From contig JAMWET010006979.1 in assembly GCA_024036415.1 (NCBI GenBank), forward strand, positions 870,001 to 934,000: a stretch of 64,000 bases of DNA, read 5' to 3'. Shown in pieces: positions 36,967 through 51,244 of this stretch (positions are counted from its first letter, which is position 1; each line of letters starts with the position of its first letter). The translations under genes and the position numbers were made by a program. Under the pieces are notes generated by a model. That model did no database searches. It was not told the DNA's origin and saw only the letters and a program-made list of their open reading frames with translations. Source of the DNA: Prochilodus magdalenae (taxonomy: Eukaryota > Chordata > Actinopteri > Characiformes > Prochilodontidae).

Positions 36967-37165
36967 TTGTGGTTGGTGTAGCTCAGCGGATAACACCACA
37001 CGTGGGAGACTGGGGTTCGAATCCCGGGCTGACTGACTAGGCTGTGCTACACCAATAAGAGTCCTTGGGCAAGACTCTTAACACTACATTGGCCTACCTG
37101 TAATATGATTAACTTTGTAAGTCGCTCTGGATAAGAGTGTCAGCTAAATACCATACATTTCGAAC
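36967..37165 (+). mobile_element. tRNA-derived SINE
   Basis: The head has pol III promoter boxes: box A-like GGTGTAGCTCAGCGGATAAC and box B GGTTCGAATCCCG, as in a tRNA. It is not a tRNA gene: the acceptor stem does not close. A tRNA-unrelated body follows, ending in TAAGTCGCTCTGGATAAGAG and TCAGCTAAAT, the conserved SINE tail of many ray-finned fish. It appears complete. Confidence 0.85.
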
Positions 37166-37490
37166 TCGGACTCTGCCTGTTATCATGGTGGGTATCTTCG
37201 GTTTTTTACATCTCCTTTATTGCAGATCCTTCCTCACATTTACACATGCATATAGGTGGGCATGATCCCTCAGTATTTGCTCTTAATAATTGTCAAATTA
37301 AGTATTTAGCATTTAGCATTGATGCCTTAGCATTAGCAAAACATGCTGTTGATTTCAAAGCAAGCACTGATTGAATTACTGATTGAAAGGCACTGTACTG
37401 CAGTTGCATGCTATAGTCAATCGTTGCTTCTGTCAGCAGCTAAGTAGAAGGGTATTTTGTACTCTAATCTATTGTACTAGCAAGTATACA

Positions 37491-37541
37491 TAAGATAAGA
37501 TAAGATAAGATAAGATAAGATAAGATAAGATAAGATAAGAT
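37491..37541. repeat. (GATAA)n microsatellite
   Basis: Ten near-perfect pentamers. On the minus strand it is (CTTAT)n, the 3' tail of the adjoining LINE. Confidence 0.95.
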
Positions 37542-38127
37542 GGAATGGACTATTGTAGAAATAGACTACTGTAGAAATAGACTACTGAGGGGAGCGGCTG
37601 TTATACAGTCTGACAGCGACCGGAAGGAAGGATCTGCAGTATCTCTCCCTCACACACCGTGGATGCAGCAGCCAGGCACTGAAGGAGCTGCCCAATGCTT
37701 TCAGAGAGTGGTACATGGGGTGGGACAGGTTCTTCAACATGTGTTTAAACGTAGTCCTCATTCTCCTGTCCCCCAGGAGTGCCCCCTGCACTCCAAAGGA
37801 CCTGAGTCTCCTCAGGAGACGTAGTCTGCCCTGGTCTTTTCTGTAGAGTGCAGCAGTGTTGTCAGTCCAGTCCAGCTTGTTGTTGAGGTGAACACCCAGG
37901 TACTTGTAGGACCTCACTATCTCAATGTCCGTTCCCTGAATGTTTACAGGTACCGGACCGGACATACTCTTAGTGGACAACATAGCACTTTTGTAATTCA
38001 CTCTGAAATTTACCAGCATCTGGTAAATGCTATTAATATAGATGGAATGGTCATCCCAGCATCCAAAAGGCATATGTTGGTTTTTCAACCAAGGATAGCA
38101 ACTAGAAGAGGCAAACTTAGCTAACAC
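37542..38127 (-). mobile_element. Non-LTR retrotransposon 3' end (minus strand)
   Basis: The minus-strand frame 37582-38127 encodes the reverse-transcriptase C-terminal region: SYKYLGVHLNNKLDW, LYRKDQGRLRLLRRLRSFGV, then LSHPMYHSLKALGSSFSAWL and FLPVAVRLYNSRSP. Around residue 130 the order is shortened relative to the usual ORF, so an internal deletion has joined two blocks. The element ends in a (CTTAT)n tail at 37491-37541. A 3' end with the same tail type lies at 52385-52556. Confidence 0.82.
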
Positions 38128-38446
38128 AAGTAGAGATCAAGCTCACAGGAGATACCCAAAATATTACCTGCCTGTCACTTAAAGTATCAGCTCTAGCATT
38201 GTGCATTAAGTGGTTAAATCAGTGGGCTTTTATTTCTATAAGTGTTTCTTGCCACTCTGTCATAAAGCACCATAACGCGGCATAAAAAGAAGCACATAAA
38301 AACAGGGTTATTGGTGTTAGATGATGCATCTCCAACTATTCTCAAAGGTATTGGATGTTGCTCCACTGCTCTACAACCCAACAGTAGGGGATTTTATACA
38401 CCTGTAGTCAATGCTTGGCATTGAGCCTGGTGACATTAGGCTCTAG

Positions 38447-38622
38447 AACAGGGGTCTTCAAATCTGGACCTTCCAGTTTTCAGTCCTGGGCTATGTAATC
38501 CCTGGTAGGTGTGGCACTACATGGCTAATCAATTACATTAACTGTTCCCCTAACTTCTCATGAGAACAAAGTCCAAGACTGGTAACTGGATTTAAGGCCT
38601 GGTTTTGAAGACCTGGGTCCTA
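38447..38622. mobile_element. MITE with GGTCTTCAAA ends
   Basis: Left end CAGGGGTCTTCAAATCTGG and right end GGTTTTGAAGACCTGGGTCC are inverted-repeat partners about 175 bp apart, without coding capacity. hAT-type non-autonomous element is my best guess. Confidence 0.55.
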
Positions 38623-41600
38623 ATGTGTCCTATTCTATTGGTCAGTGCTTTAGTATAAGTAATTGAAGTGACCTACTTATATAAATATATTTATGAATAA
38701 ATGTTAGAAATAAATAGCAGGTATTTACATAAATATATATCAAAGGCTATTTTTAGATTTTAGATAATGGCTAAAACACCAACAGCTTCAAGAGTTGCAA
38801 AGAAATGTGTGAAAACAGCAACATGAATGGAATATTCACAATATTCTACATGCAATGTAGGTTGAAACCAAATGTAGCGGTGGACTGTATTTTCGAAGGT
38901 TCCTTATTTTATCAGTGGAGCAGATGTTGTTCAGTGTTACATTTTAGACTTGAATTATGCATAACATCACACCCAGTCGACAGCATTCTGTAAATTTGGT
39001 ATTGACAGAGCTCTTTTGCCACAAACTCAAAACAGCTAATGGTAGGATATGAATTTTATTCCCACCGTGGCAGTGTGTTTTTGGCTTTAATGATTAAGTT
39101 TAGGTTTTACGTTTGCTGTGTTCCCTGCCTTCGTACATCTCAGCTGCATGTTTGTGAGTTTGAGTTTTTAACAGTTATGTCATCTGGGTGGATGTGTTTG
39201 TTGTGAGCAGATGCTTTATAGTGAAGGGAAGTTTTTTCATGTATCAGTTTTGATGAATTTAGTGGACTGATTTTTTATCAGCTAACAAACTCCTCCTAAA
39301 TTCACTGTTGTTGAGCTAAAAGGCATGAGTGAGACTGAAACAGGTTTATTATTCATCAGCTATTCATTCCCGTTTTAGTCCCACCTTAAATGGCGCAACA
39401 GTTATAGGAGCCAGAAAGAAAATGCGGCAGTATTTAAGGTGGAGAAGAAAGTTCCAAGGAGAACCTGGGCAAGCAAACCTCAGCTTTGTTTGGGAGTAGC
39501 CTGCCTTTTCAGTGCATATTTCCAACCATGACCAACTATGGTTTTTAATGGTTTGGCTTTGGGTTGAAGAATAGTTGGCAGTGCTGGACTCGCTGACTGG
39601 CAGTAGTGTATGTACCATCTTTAAAAATGTGTGCTGTGTGTAACTACACCCATAGGACCCACTGACACCTGTGGCCCCAGGGCCCAAAAGCTGGTTAAAG
39701 TGACCCTGCTAATAAATAGTAGATGGTAATAGGCGTTTGGAAGCCTTATAATGTATAAAGAGATTGGTAATTGGTAAGGTGAAGTGTTAGTAAGATTAGT
39801 AATCTGTGCCTATCAACCAACTGACCAAATAACAGTTTAATCCTCTTCACTATCTTAATCCTCTTCTGACACAGCCATGGCCATTGGGCTTTCCATCCAT
39901 TGTAACCAAACGATATTACCTCCAAATCAATGAAACAATAAAAATTTGGCATGCTTATGCCCCCTGCCCCCACCAATGACTTGAGACCTGGTTGTTAATA
40001 CTGCTTAGAGCGTGAAACAGCCTTGCATCTAATACACGTACAAACTTACAAACACAATGTTTCTGTGTTGCTCTACATAAAGAGTCCACATCTGGACACC
40101 AACCTCCACCACGCCAGCAGCATGGAGCAAAGCGCATCATAAAAACTAATAATTCAGACAAAATATCATTCACTTCACATGCACGACTGCAAAACTTTCC
40201 ATGTTTGATTTGTCTTGAGCCTGGACACATAGTTCCTGGTCTTCCATCACTATTTTGCATTGCTCATAACAAAAGGAAAAAACTTCCAGGGATAGGGAGC
40301 GAGGAAAAGAACGATGGAGCACTGAAAAGGGAGGGCCAAGGGAATAAATAACTGAAGACCATAACACAGTGTTTACAACTCTCAATGTTAATCTCTTCTT
40401 TTTGAGCAAGATTAGACATGTTGATGAAGCTAATATCTTTATGTCTTGATTTAAAACCCAAACTCCCCTGAGATCCACTAACCACAAGCAGCTACTTCCA
40501 GCTAACTACATTCATCAGGCAGACAGATTACATTGCACTTGCATAGCTGAAGCAAAATCATTAACACACTTACATGCTCGTATCATGGCCATGGTTGAAC
40601 AGCTTTCCCTTTGGAATGAATGGAACGCTGTTAAATATTTATAGTTTAGGAATCTGGTTGACCAGAATTGTTGCATCACAGAATAACTTGTCATTATATT
40701 TTCTTAACATAGACAAACACATTACATAACCAACTGGGCAAAGACATAAATCTTAGTTATTCTGTCACAGCGTATTACTCGAAGGAAAATAACTAGGATG
40801 AGAAATTAAAAGCATGACTAGGAAAAAAAAAGCTATTCAGGCAGCTGGGATTAATGTTAGCGTAGCGGTTAGATTCATGGGCCTACTTATATAGTCTGCA
40901 AACTTGGATGTCCCCAGCTGAGCAGTGTCTGCCATCTGAATATCCATAACTTCACCAGATTATGTTGTCAACACAAGTGCTGGAGAAGGATTTACAATGC
41001 AGGTTGCATGTTAGGAGGATGAAGAAAAGAGAAATGCTGCCCCGAGGTGGAGTAAAGGGAGTCTTGCAACCTTTCCAGCTCAAAACTAGATCTTCTAAAA
41101 TATAGTATAGGTAATATAGTAAAATATAGGAAGATGTTCAGTTACAGAAAAAACTAAGTCTTTATGCTATTGCTGTATTGTAGCTACTTTCAGTAGCTTA
41201 CCTACTAGAAGATTTATGGAGTTTATTTTATCTTTATTTATTATTATTATTATTATAATTATCATCGTCATCATCATCATTATTATTATTATTATTATTA
41301 TTAATATTTTGTGGGTTTACGCTCAGTGGAAAGGTTGCCCAACCGATAGGAAAGCATGGCAGGCACCTGCCCTGAGGGAACTGCTAAAAAGCTAAGTCTT
41401 TCTGTTAGCATTCGGTATTAGCCTGCACTGCAGCTCAAAACTAACTTTGCTGAAGAATACTGGAAAAATTTTGAATTGCTGAAAACAATGTTCTTGTTCT
41501 TAACTGCACTGCATTTGAACTGCACTAGAATATTAACTAGTGTGTAATCGCCTATTAATTCTCTTGTAAACCAGACCAGAACAATGGTTGCCTCTTCCAG

Positions 41601-44600
41601 CTCTTGACGTACAGCAGAATGAAGTCATTTTCATTGAGCAGCGCTGTTCTTTGATGAATCTCAGATGATGCTAATACCTAGAAACATCCAGGCCCTGGGC
41701 GCAAGGCAACCAAACACAGGTAAACACAGCTTTCCCCAACATGATACCACCTGCTGGGTGGCCTTACAGCAAGTGATGGCATTTCAGGATGGCATCACCT
41801 CCTTTCTGCACCCTTATGAAGTCATATGTACAGCAAATACACCAGAGGAAAAGCATGATCAGCTGATGAGAAAGCATTACTAGCACCTGCCCTGAGGTAA
41901 ACGCAGCAGCTGTTAGCTAGCCAAGCCCTTCAAGTTCAATATCAGAGCAGTAGAGTACATGTCATCTGCTGTCTCAACCCTATAACAGCAAACACACCTG
42001 GGATAAACATTATACTTGCCTGGAGGTAAACACAGCAACTACTAGCTAGTCAAGCTAGCACTGTTAGCACAAGAGGATTTGTGTCAGCTGGTTTTGAAGT
42101 ACAGTGTCAACCATATAGTGAACACAGTGGCTTTAAAACTTTGATCAGAAGACGAGGAAGCATTGCTAGCACTTGCTCCAGCGACTGCTAGCTAGCTAAG
42201 CCCTTCTGCTAGCTTTCAGTGTTAGCAGAAGGGCGGTAGGGTTTAGGCCATCTGGTTTTGGTATCTTCCCCAGGAAGCAGTCCTTTTTCCGTCATTTGTT
42301 GACAGAGAGATTGCTTGATGACGTACATCTCTCATCCACTGTCTGAGAACCAAAAATGATCAAATGTAGCACCGTGTAACTAACAAACATAGCCCTGACG
42401 AGAATTTTATGTTGCCCTACTTTTTCATGCCATAGCAAGATAATGGAACATACTGTGTACAGCCCCTAGAAACCAAAGAATATTGCATCTACTCTAGTAA
42501 TGACAATTATCGTTTAAATTGCCCTTAGAAAGACCATTTATTTCTAGGCCACGGAAAGAAGCTCATGTAAAGTGTAACCTCTTATAGCTATAGATATCGA
42601 TTCTACACTTGTCATCATCACCATATTACTGGCCTAGTTCTAGTTTCAGTTTTATGTTTCATTTACATATTTTATGTCTTATTCTGTGTTTATTGGCCAC
42701 TTGCAAAGCATAAATCTGAATACTGCCTGACTAATATAGACCCAGTATGTGCAGATTACTGACCAAATCTGATTCTTCTGCAGTAACCGGATTATTAAAT
42801 GCTTGTAAACACAATCAATAATAACTTTCTTAATAACTTCTGATTAAACTGTGCTTCAAAATAGCTTGATTTGGAATGTCAGCTTGGGATGCATCGGATT
42901 TGCAAATCTACTAGAAGATTGCAAATTCTATTTATATAATTTCTTTTCCTCTTTTTTTTTTTGGCCCAATTGGGTCACACAGGCACAGTAGGCCACCCTT
43001 CACCAAAGGCATCTATCACGAAAAACAGAAAGCGTATGCTCTAATAATTGATGCCCTTACTGACATGCTACATCTCAGTTTCTTACCAAACCAGCTTCAG
43101 AGGACAAACCCAATGAATCAATCAAAGCTACTGGAGCTACGCCGGCCAGGCTTGGATTTCCATGCCGGCGTCTTTGTAGTGATAGACCCACACTGAGTCT
43201 ACTGTCCCTCAGGTGTCAGTCTCACAATCCATGGCATCTGCTTGGACCTTAAGACACTGGGCTCTTTCTCTAGGGAACACAGGAAGAGACATGGCATAGG
43301 CGTAGACACACATCATGCCAGGTTTAGATCCTATTATACTCAGGTTTTAATTAAGAAGTTGTTGATCTTGAGGCTTCGGTCGCACAGTGCTCCTTTGTAA
43401 CAGGCAAAGGCTTGGGCTCTGTTTCCTTCGATAATGAAAAAAGGATATGAAGGATGTATGTGATAATGTTACTCCATCTTTACATTAAGGTAAGAACGGT
43501 AATCTCTAAACTGGTCATTAATCCATCTGCCGGATGAAGGATGGAGGCAGTATTGTTCATCTACAAGGCAAGTAAACACTTTTATAAGTTAGATATCTAG
43601 ACATGCAAACAAACCCAGGGCAAAGGCTTTGCACTGCATTTGAAAGTCGGTAATATGTCTTGGATTTGATAAAATTAATTCTTATTCAGTCTTATTCATA
43701 AAACATGACAGAAACACATCAAGAAGACTCAGTTGCTTATAAGGTTAGGCATCTTTAAATTTTGATGTCAGGCCAACCAATGATCAAACAACTGCAAACA
43801 GTTTTTAGGGTACTGTTTCAGCGAACATTACAAATCAATACATAATTGAAGATAAAAGTCATAACCTAATTTTCACAATATGATTAAGATGCCTGAGAAC
43901 AGAGACCCCAGAAAACAATTTGTGAAATTTCCCTTTTTCTGTTCACATAGGCCTCTTTGATCATTCGTCTGTCTGCCCCACTACAACAGCGTCTGATGAT
44001 TTTTTCAGAAGCTCCTCTTTTGAAAGAATCGTTTGAAGTGAGAACTGAGGCATACTGCAGATCCTCACTGAGGGCTGGATGGAGGCCGATTTCACAGGCC
44101 CTTCTCCTCAAATTGTAGTCAAAACATTCACCACTTACACATCTGAAGACAAAGACATCACTATTTTGTTTACCAGGACTGTCTAGAGTTGATGAGCTCT
44201 GTCCACTGCGGACCACTTAAAGTGAAACTATTATCTTCTCAGTTACACATGCTCTATCATCCAAAAGGGTGGCATTACAGGCTATAGTAACAAAAATCTT
44301 AATTCAGCAAAAAATCAACGTCAAGTTGTAAACAAAGTCATTCATAGTGGTTTGATATGGAGAAGTGCATTGTAGGGATCTAGCTGTATGCTAAATTTGG
44401 CACCGCTGGCCAAATTACATATTTTGTTGGCCTGCTAGGTTTGCCATAAACCGTTTTAATGCAGAGTGACTTTTTATTTTTTTAACTTACAAAATAAAAA
44501 GTAAATAAAACATTTACAGTATTGCATTTTGTTTTATTTACATATTGCATAGCGTCCCAACGTTTTTGGCCAGGGTGCTCGCACCTTTGCATACAACTGT

Positions 44601-45369
44601 GTTCTGACTCTTTACAGTGTTGATGGGAATCAGGGACTGTGATGTCTATAACACAGTATTGCCATTTTATTCAGTGTCCAAAACAACTGGTGAATCTACA
44701 TGTGCATGTGGGTAATGGTGGAATTGTGGTAAATCTAGCGCTACACCTGAATAAGAATTTTGTCAGTCAAATCGGGAGTTGTTCAATATAAAGAGAACAA
44801 TCCATAGGCATGCATTCAGTGATCAGTGATAATCAGTGACAATTTTGACCACATTAAGATTGTCACATGCCCATACACAGAGTCAATGGAGCATATTTTT
44901 GAGCATTAAATAAAGCAAGTAAATAAAAGCATGCAGTGTATGATGAAAGCGATCTTACAATAAGGGTACATCTATTAATGGTACTTAAGATATGTAAGTA
45001 ATATGCACAACAGAATAGTTAAGTAATGTAGTAATTAATCATTACCTAATGATAGACATATAAACTAATGTTAAATATTATTAAGCAGTTTATAATCTAT
45101 ATAAACTGTCTCAATTAATCATTAATCATAGTAATGATAACTGTGTGACTTAACAATTGGGACAATAAGAAGTAAGCACTAATGAATCATTTGCAGACGT
45201 CTATGATCATTTCAAATATGGGTGTTTGAATGTAACTGCTAACACTCAGTACAAAGCTAGCTTCATATAATCTTTATCTTTCTGTACAAGACTCAGTTAT
45301 AATTAGCAAACCAGGGTTGCACCACGTGTTCTCAAATAGTCAAGCAATTAGCAAGCAGCTTGTGAACAT
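38623..45369. other. No gene recognised (6.7 kb)
   Basis: AT-rich intergenic sequence. It holds a (TTA)n microsatellite at 41236-41304 and scattered repeat-like words. The 110-codon minus-strand frame at 43884-44216 begins at a GTG rather than an ATG and has no recognisable domain, so I do not call it a gene. Confidence 0.4.
41236..41304. repeat. (TTA)n/(TCA)n microsatellite
   Basis: TTA/TTAT trinucleotides with a central CATCATCAT stretch. Confidence 0.9.
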
Positions 45370-45970
45370 TCAGTGAGCAGTGATGCCCTCCATGGGTCAT
45401 CCTGTTAGTGCCAGCGCCATTGGCAGACAGCTGCAGGACACAGGACTACATGCATGCAGATTGTGCTGACAACTGCCCTTGGCACTACTTTAATGTCACC
45501 AAAGACTGCAATGGTGTCGTGCCATTGCCTGTCACGGAGTGACTCAGAATGGTAGCATGTCATCGTCAGTGACGAGTCCCGTTTTTGTTTTAGTGGAGAC
45601 GGCCAACGAGTCTGTGTGTGAAGGCACCTTGAACGGTTTGTTGTCATGCGCCACATGTCCAGAAGGCCTGGTGTCACTCTACCTCCAGTATCCAGTATCT
45701 ACCCCAATATCTACAGGAACTGTGTAAGAATATTTAAGCGGCATGGGATGGATTATCGCAGGACACCATTAGGAACCTACACAACTCTATGCTGAGACGT
45801 CTGGTATGTTGCTTTAGCAAACATGGTGGCCCAACACCATACTGAGAGACACTTCTGTATGTGTAGGTCAATAAATATTCCCCATATCAGTCTACATTTA
45901 TCATTATTTACTGTTTCTTCATCTTCCTTCCCAATAGCACTGCAATCCCACACTTCCTTCTGGGTACAAC
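45370..45970 (+). mobile_element. Tc1-like remnant, family A (copy 4)
   Basis: Plus-strand remnant: CACGGAGTGACTCAGAATGG, CGAGTCTGTGTGTGAAGGCA, then the C-terminal codons (AACACCATACTGAGAGAC region) and the right end TCCTTCTGGGTACAAC, followed by TA at 45971-45972. The middle of the transposase is deleted and frames are broken. Confidence 0.7.
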
Positions 45971-47269
45971 TATTGTTTTGATGACGAGGGGACATTAGCT
46001 CACAGTGAGCGGCCCAAAACAGCACAGGCCCACCAGGAATTCTCATGCCTCTCCCAATTACCCACTCTGGCATTGTTTTGGTGCATAATTATTCCAGACA
46101 CTATTTTCTTACATTTCTACAGCTTCCTTTGAAGTATCTGAAAAACAGTAAGTTGTCCAGTACTAACGTCATGTTGGAAGATTTCTGTTTATGTGTAATA
46201 AAAGTGATTTTGTATGAATAACAACAGCGATTCTGTTACTGAAGGGCAGAGTATGTGCACACAAGCACTCACCTTCCTACCTGCTGGCCAGTGGAACAGA
46301 CCAATGAATGAATAAATAAATCAAAAATCTGTGTGTTGTCCTGCCAGCTTCTATCAACGTTCAGCGGTGGCGGTAGTGAAGATTGCGTGTCCACTGGCTT
46401 CCTGCATGCTCTGATAAGCATCGTCTTAGCACGCTACACAAACCTATCTGCTTCCTGTCTTTAATTAGCCCTGCTGACAGACACCCTGCCAACAAGACAT
46501 GCACACACAAATCCATCAAAGGCCACTTTGTGTCGAACACACCGAGGAACCAAAGAGGCCACAGCTTCTAAGCCCTTGATGGAGACCTCCTTATTCTCAC
46601 AGCCAAAAATTAAAATCTCTTTGAACAAAGTTATACATTGGATTTGTTGACGTGGCAGTCTTAACACAACTACAGCACCCAATCATTACCTCAAATATAT
46701 GGACATTGACAAATGTGTAGTTATTTAGCTGCACCAGCGTACTGGAGTTATTGTGAGGGTACTTACCTCCAAAATAGGTGCACATTGTTCCAATTACAGC
46801 ATCTTCAGACATAACCCCCCTGTTTCAGTGAATTAAAAGTAAATGGATAATTGGCTGTTCAGCTGTTCCATGGCCATGTGTGTGTCATTCCCTCATTATT
46901 TCACTTACTAATGAGCAGATAAAAGGTCTAGAGTTGATTTCAAGCATGACTAATGCATTTGGCATCTATTGCTGTTAACATCTATACGAAGTCCAAAGAG
47001 TTCCTAGTGAATTAAGCCATCATGTCTTAGTGTGGCCAAACCAACCCCAAAACACCCAACGACAGAACAATTCTTTCCCTGGTTTTAGTTTGGTAGTCAA
47101 GGCCACTAAATCCAAATCAAAAGCCATCGAGACTGAGACCAGAACACATCAAAGACAAATCAAGACCAAGACTTTGGTCAGGACTGATCTGGAGAAGAGA
47201 TAAAAAAAACAAACAATAAAGTAAATAAATAAATGTGGGCCTCAGACATTCAACAAGAAGGGATGCCAT
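45971..47269. other. No gene recognised
   Basis: AT-rich; short frames only. Confidence 0.4.
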
Positions 47270-47725
47270 CTATTAGTGCAGCACCACTGACAGATGGCTG
47301 CACAGGAAGATAAAGGTTACCAGGAACAATAAATGATACATTTAGACTGATATGGGGAACATTTACTGAGCTACACATACAGAAGTAGCGTCTCTCAGTA
47401 TGGTGTCTGGTCGCCATGCTTACTAATGTAACATGCCAGACATCTCAGCATGTAGTTGTAGAGTTTCCCAACGATGTCCTGTGATAATTCATCCCATGTA
47501 GCTTGAATATTCTCACACAGTTTACACAGATTGTCCAGCCATCTGCCAAAGGTGCTGGCACTAACAGGATAAGGCATGAAGGGCATCACAGCTCACGGAA
47601 TGGCCGCAATCGTGGTTGTTGGGTCAGTCAAGTACAGCGAGCATGAAACCTGAATCATTTGCATGCCTCACAATGTCAAACCTACAAAGTTTCCTGTCAG
47701 CTGATTCCTTCTAGTGCAGCTATCT
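47270..47725 (-). mobile_element. Tc1-like remnant, family A (copy 5)
   Basis: The minus-strand frame 47395-47589 encodes the transposase C terminus (LSQDIVGKLYNYMLRCLACY to SKHGDQTPY), as in copy 3. The other end (ATGTCAAACCTAC, then GATTCCTTCTAGTGCAGCTA) follows at once, so most of the element is deleted. Confidence 0.7.
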
Positions 47726-49079
47726 GCGAAACTCCTGTGTTGATGAGTGTATATGTATAGGTATGGAAATCTGTCAAAGTGAACCAAAACTGCTCGGTTG
47801 TTCTCTTATCGGCCTGACATCCTGCACTTGGTAGCTGCCAAATCAGCCTTCTCATTAACTGCCTGAGTCTGAAAAAGACAAGATGCAGAGTGTTAAGGAT
47901 TTGTATTGTGGGAGGCTGCTGTACGCAGTCTGGCCTAATTCTTCAAGAAGGAATGCAGCAATCCAGAGCTTTATTTCCCATTGAAGTAATTATTTGTTTC
48001 AGGAGAGACTGAAGACAGCTGTAGTTGCATGTGGTTAGCTGCACTGTGTAAATGTTCTTCATTAATATGTTAACAGCTATAAAAATAAAAACTAAAACAA
48101 GCATTTACTCATAGTGTCATATGCGCACAACAGGTGACAAAACAAAGAAAGTTGCCATTGTTATTACATGGTTTAAACTAAGATTGGGACCAGATTTGGA
48201 ATCCTGGAAGTTATCAAAACATAGATACTGTAGTTACTGGCTAGCCTTCCTTTGCTAGCTATTTAGAACGTTGACTGCTGTGAAGATCTTGCACAAGAAA
48301 ATTCTTCTCTTCTAACACCCACAAAACACAACCTTCTCTTCAGCTTCTCACTTGAGCCAGTAATCTTAAGGGACGATTTTCCATACCCTATATTGTCCAG
48401 ACAGTTCAGGAACAGCCCTTAACTTCTTGAAGGATAATTTAAGGGGAAATCTAAGGACCACTTAAACCACTTAACATCAGCATATACTCCAGGGTACTCT
48501 TATGGGAAGTCTAAAATGAAGAGGTTTTATGCACCCAGGAATTGATCCAAATCCATATGCCACTTCTAAATGGCTTCAAATTCTAATAGTATGCTATGAA
48601 CAGTTACAGATGATCGCAGAGAATTTTGACTACATGCCCACAAACTCACCTCCAAGTTCTTGAGCATGACTGTAAATTATATCTTTATGTAATGACGGTG
48701 AGAATTATGTGAGCTTGGAAACATCTGCTGAGCATATTTTGCTCATAGAATTGTTTTGACCACAGCAGCCTCCATGTGTTCTCTTTGTGTAACCGACCAT
48801 CCCAGTTGCTGTCCATACGAAAGGACCGAGATTCAGTGATAAGAAGCACAGAAAATATACGGTATGCTGAGATCTATAGGGGTGGATAATAATGTGGGGA
48901 AAACCTTAACGGTGCACGTGTCGCCAGTTCACATCAATCACTACTAGGCACGTGAACAGATGGACCCCAGGGGGGGGCTTAAGCCCCTGCCTTTTTGCCT
49001 TCTGACTGTTTAAGTGCCCTCTTCGCCAGCATGTATAATAATTAAAAGTTATATATGGCCATATTGCCTAACCAGATGA
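47726..49079. other. No gene recognised
   Basis: AT-rich; short frames only. Confidence 0.4.
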
Positions 49080-50560
49080 TGCATTTCAGCTTTATAGAAC
49101 TGAGGACTGTGTCAAACACATGAAAGACTAGATGTCAGGTAACTTCCTCCTGCTCTTCTGGTAAAACAGAAGATCTTCTTGGTCCAAAAGCCACTAGAAA
49201 CAGACTGTCTACACTAAGGCTTAATCTTTAATAGCACCTTAGCTGCATCAGCTACTTCAGACTGAACAAACCTCGGCATCGTGATGAATCCTGATCTTTT
49301 CAGTGAGATATAAGATCTCAACTGAGATATAAGCAACATCACTGCAATAGCTTTCCTTCCTCCACAAAATATTGCCAAATCAAGAAACGCTCTGTCCCTA
49401 CAGGATGTGGAAAAGCTAGTTCACGCCGGTATTACCTCAAGGTTGGATTATTGTAATGCTCTGCTGTCTGGATGCTCCAGCAATAGGCTTAACAAGCTTT
49501 AGTTAGTCCAGAACACTGAAGCCAGAGCCCTTTTAATGAATTAGTGTTTTATCAACGCTACACTGGTTGCCAGTTAAATTCCACACTGAGTACAAAATCA
49601 TGCTACTGACATAGTAATCTCTAACCAGCCTCGCTCCCCAGTACCAGAATGAACTGATCTCTTATTATGGGCTATCATGTCCACTTTTACAAGATGCTGA
49701 CTCACTATTACTACCACGAATTGTATTGGGGGTATAGCCTTTTTGTACCAAGCCCCCCAGCTTTGGAATGATCTTTATATTAGTAGTGTAAGACAATGTT
49801 TATGTCTAGGCCAGAAACGTACTGCTTAGTCCAGCCTTTGCTAAGTAGTTGTCCTGTTAGATCTAAGGATGCACTGACATTGAACATTTTGATCATTTAA
49901 GAATGTTGGTGCCTTCGTACTGCTGCTCTCACACATCCACTAAGGCTTGACATCTCAGGATGCCCTCAAGTTCAGCTTGCCTTTTTAGTTTGGCTCTCCT
50001 TCCCTGAGCTGAAAAACGATCCATCCTGTGTGATCTGATGCTATGGCTTCATCTGCCTTGATCGTCTGCCTGCCTTCTAGACCAGTTTGACCACAATGGA
50101 GCTTCCTACTGTCCAACACTGTGAAGCCTCACCGGCATGCCACTCTCCTGATGATGCTGATGCCTCTCCACTCATTTAATGATTACAGTTGATACAGACA
50201 TGAATGTTTTTCACTGTGACACACTCCCTTTAGTAGTGTGTGGTTTTCATGGGTAACAGATGCTGATTTTATAGACCTGTTTGTTACTTTGATATGCATT
50301 TAACAGTTATTCTAAATACTTCTGTCCAACAACAGGCTGCCTTCTTTCCTTTTTCATACATTTAATATGGTACATTTATTGTCGCATCCTCTTTTCATGT
50401 TGCTCTGTGCTTTTGTCTTGTTATCCGGTGTCCCCCAGAGGAGGATGGATCACCTTTTTAGTCTTGGGTCTTAGGTCTTCCCTATCAGGGCTGCAGATTT
50501 CTATAAAGCTGCTTTGTGACAATGTCCAATCTAAATAACATTGACTTGACTCCTTTTCAG
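49080..50560 (+). mobile_element. L2-like LINE, 3' half, degenerate
   Basis: Broken plus-strand frames carry the reverse-transcriptase C-terminal hallmarks of fish L2-type LINEs: SLQDVEKLVHAGITSRLDYC and NALLSGCSSNRLNKL near 49400-49500, then LVQNTEAR and a block like APQLWNDL near 49750. The 3' UTR ends around 50500-50550 with AAAGCTGCTTTGTGACAATG. Stops and indels are frequent, so it is inactive. A short copy of the same 3' end lies at 36386-36470 on the other strand. Confidence 0.75.
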
Positions 50561-51242
50561 TGAGACTCGGCTCAGTCACGCCATGGACATAGAGGTGACT
50601 GAGTTTCACAGGTTTCGCCACTGTTCAGCAGCCCCAGCTGGTGCAGTACCAACACCTGTGGAGAACTCTAATCTGTCACTTGTCACCCGAGCACTGGAAA
50701 TCACACCAATAAAACACTTCATAGAATTTCAATAATGTGGCGAGAAATGTCATAGCCTGGGGTTCAAAAACCTGCTCAGGACGTAGGTGCAGTATTTTGG
50801 CTGCTTTGGGAAAATCTCTTAAGGACGCCATAGAATGCATTTATTCAGCATTTCTGATGCCCAAAGGCTCAATTACAAAATTTTAGAAGCTGTTTTCCTT
50901 TTTTGGTAGGAACCATTTACTGTGCATGAGCCACAGTGTTAGTCTTTTGTCTTATTAGTTGCTGCTGCTGACAGCACAAGAATGTAGGACATTTATAAAG
51001 CAAGTGACTTTAGAAATTCAGATGTGTGATGACATTTAGCACCATGTTTGCTGGGTCCAGAGAAGGCTCAGTGTTCCTCCACATATGTCTCAGGTTCTTC
51101 TACATTCATACTTCAGCTGTAAAATAAAAAAAAGACACAGTTTAAATGCCACAACTACACAACAGGGTTTCGTTTAAAAAGCTACAGACAGACTACAGCC
51201 TGAGATCTACCAAAAACATCAGAAATTAGTCACACGCTGATA
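50561..51242. other. Nothing recognised
   Basis: AT-rich; short frames only. Confidence 0.4.
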
Positions 51243-51244
51243 TA

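Noticed and set aside
36973..37046. A tRNA gene
   Set aside because: Box A and box B are present, but the flanking stems do not close and a SINE body and tail follow directly.
41221..41304. A CRISPR-like or structured array
   Set aside because: It is a plain (TTA)n/(TCA)n microsatellite; CRISPR arrays are not expected in an animal nuclear genome.
43884..44216. A 110-codon minus-strand frame with several Cys and Arg
   Set aside because: It starts at GTG with no upstream ATG and has no recognisable domain or splice context.
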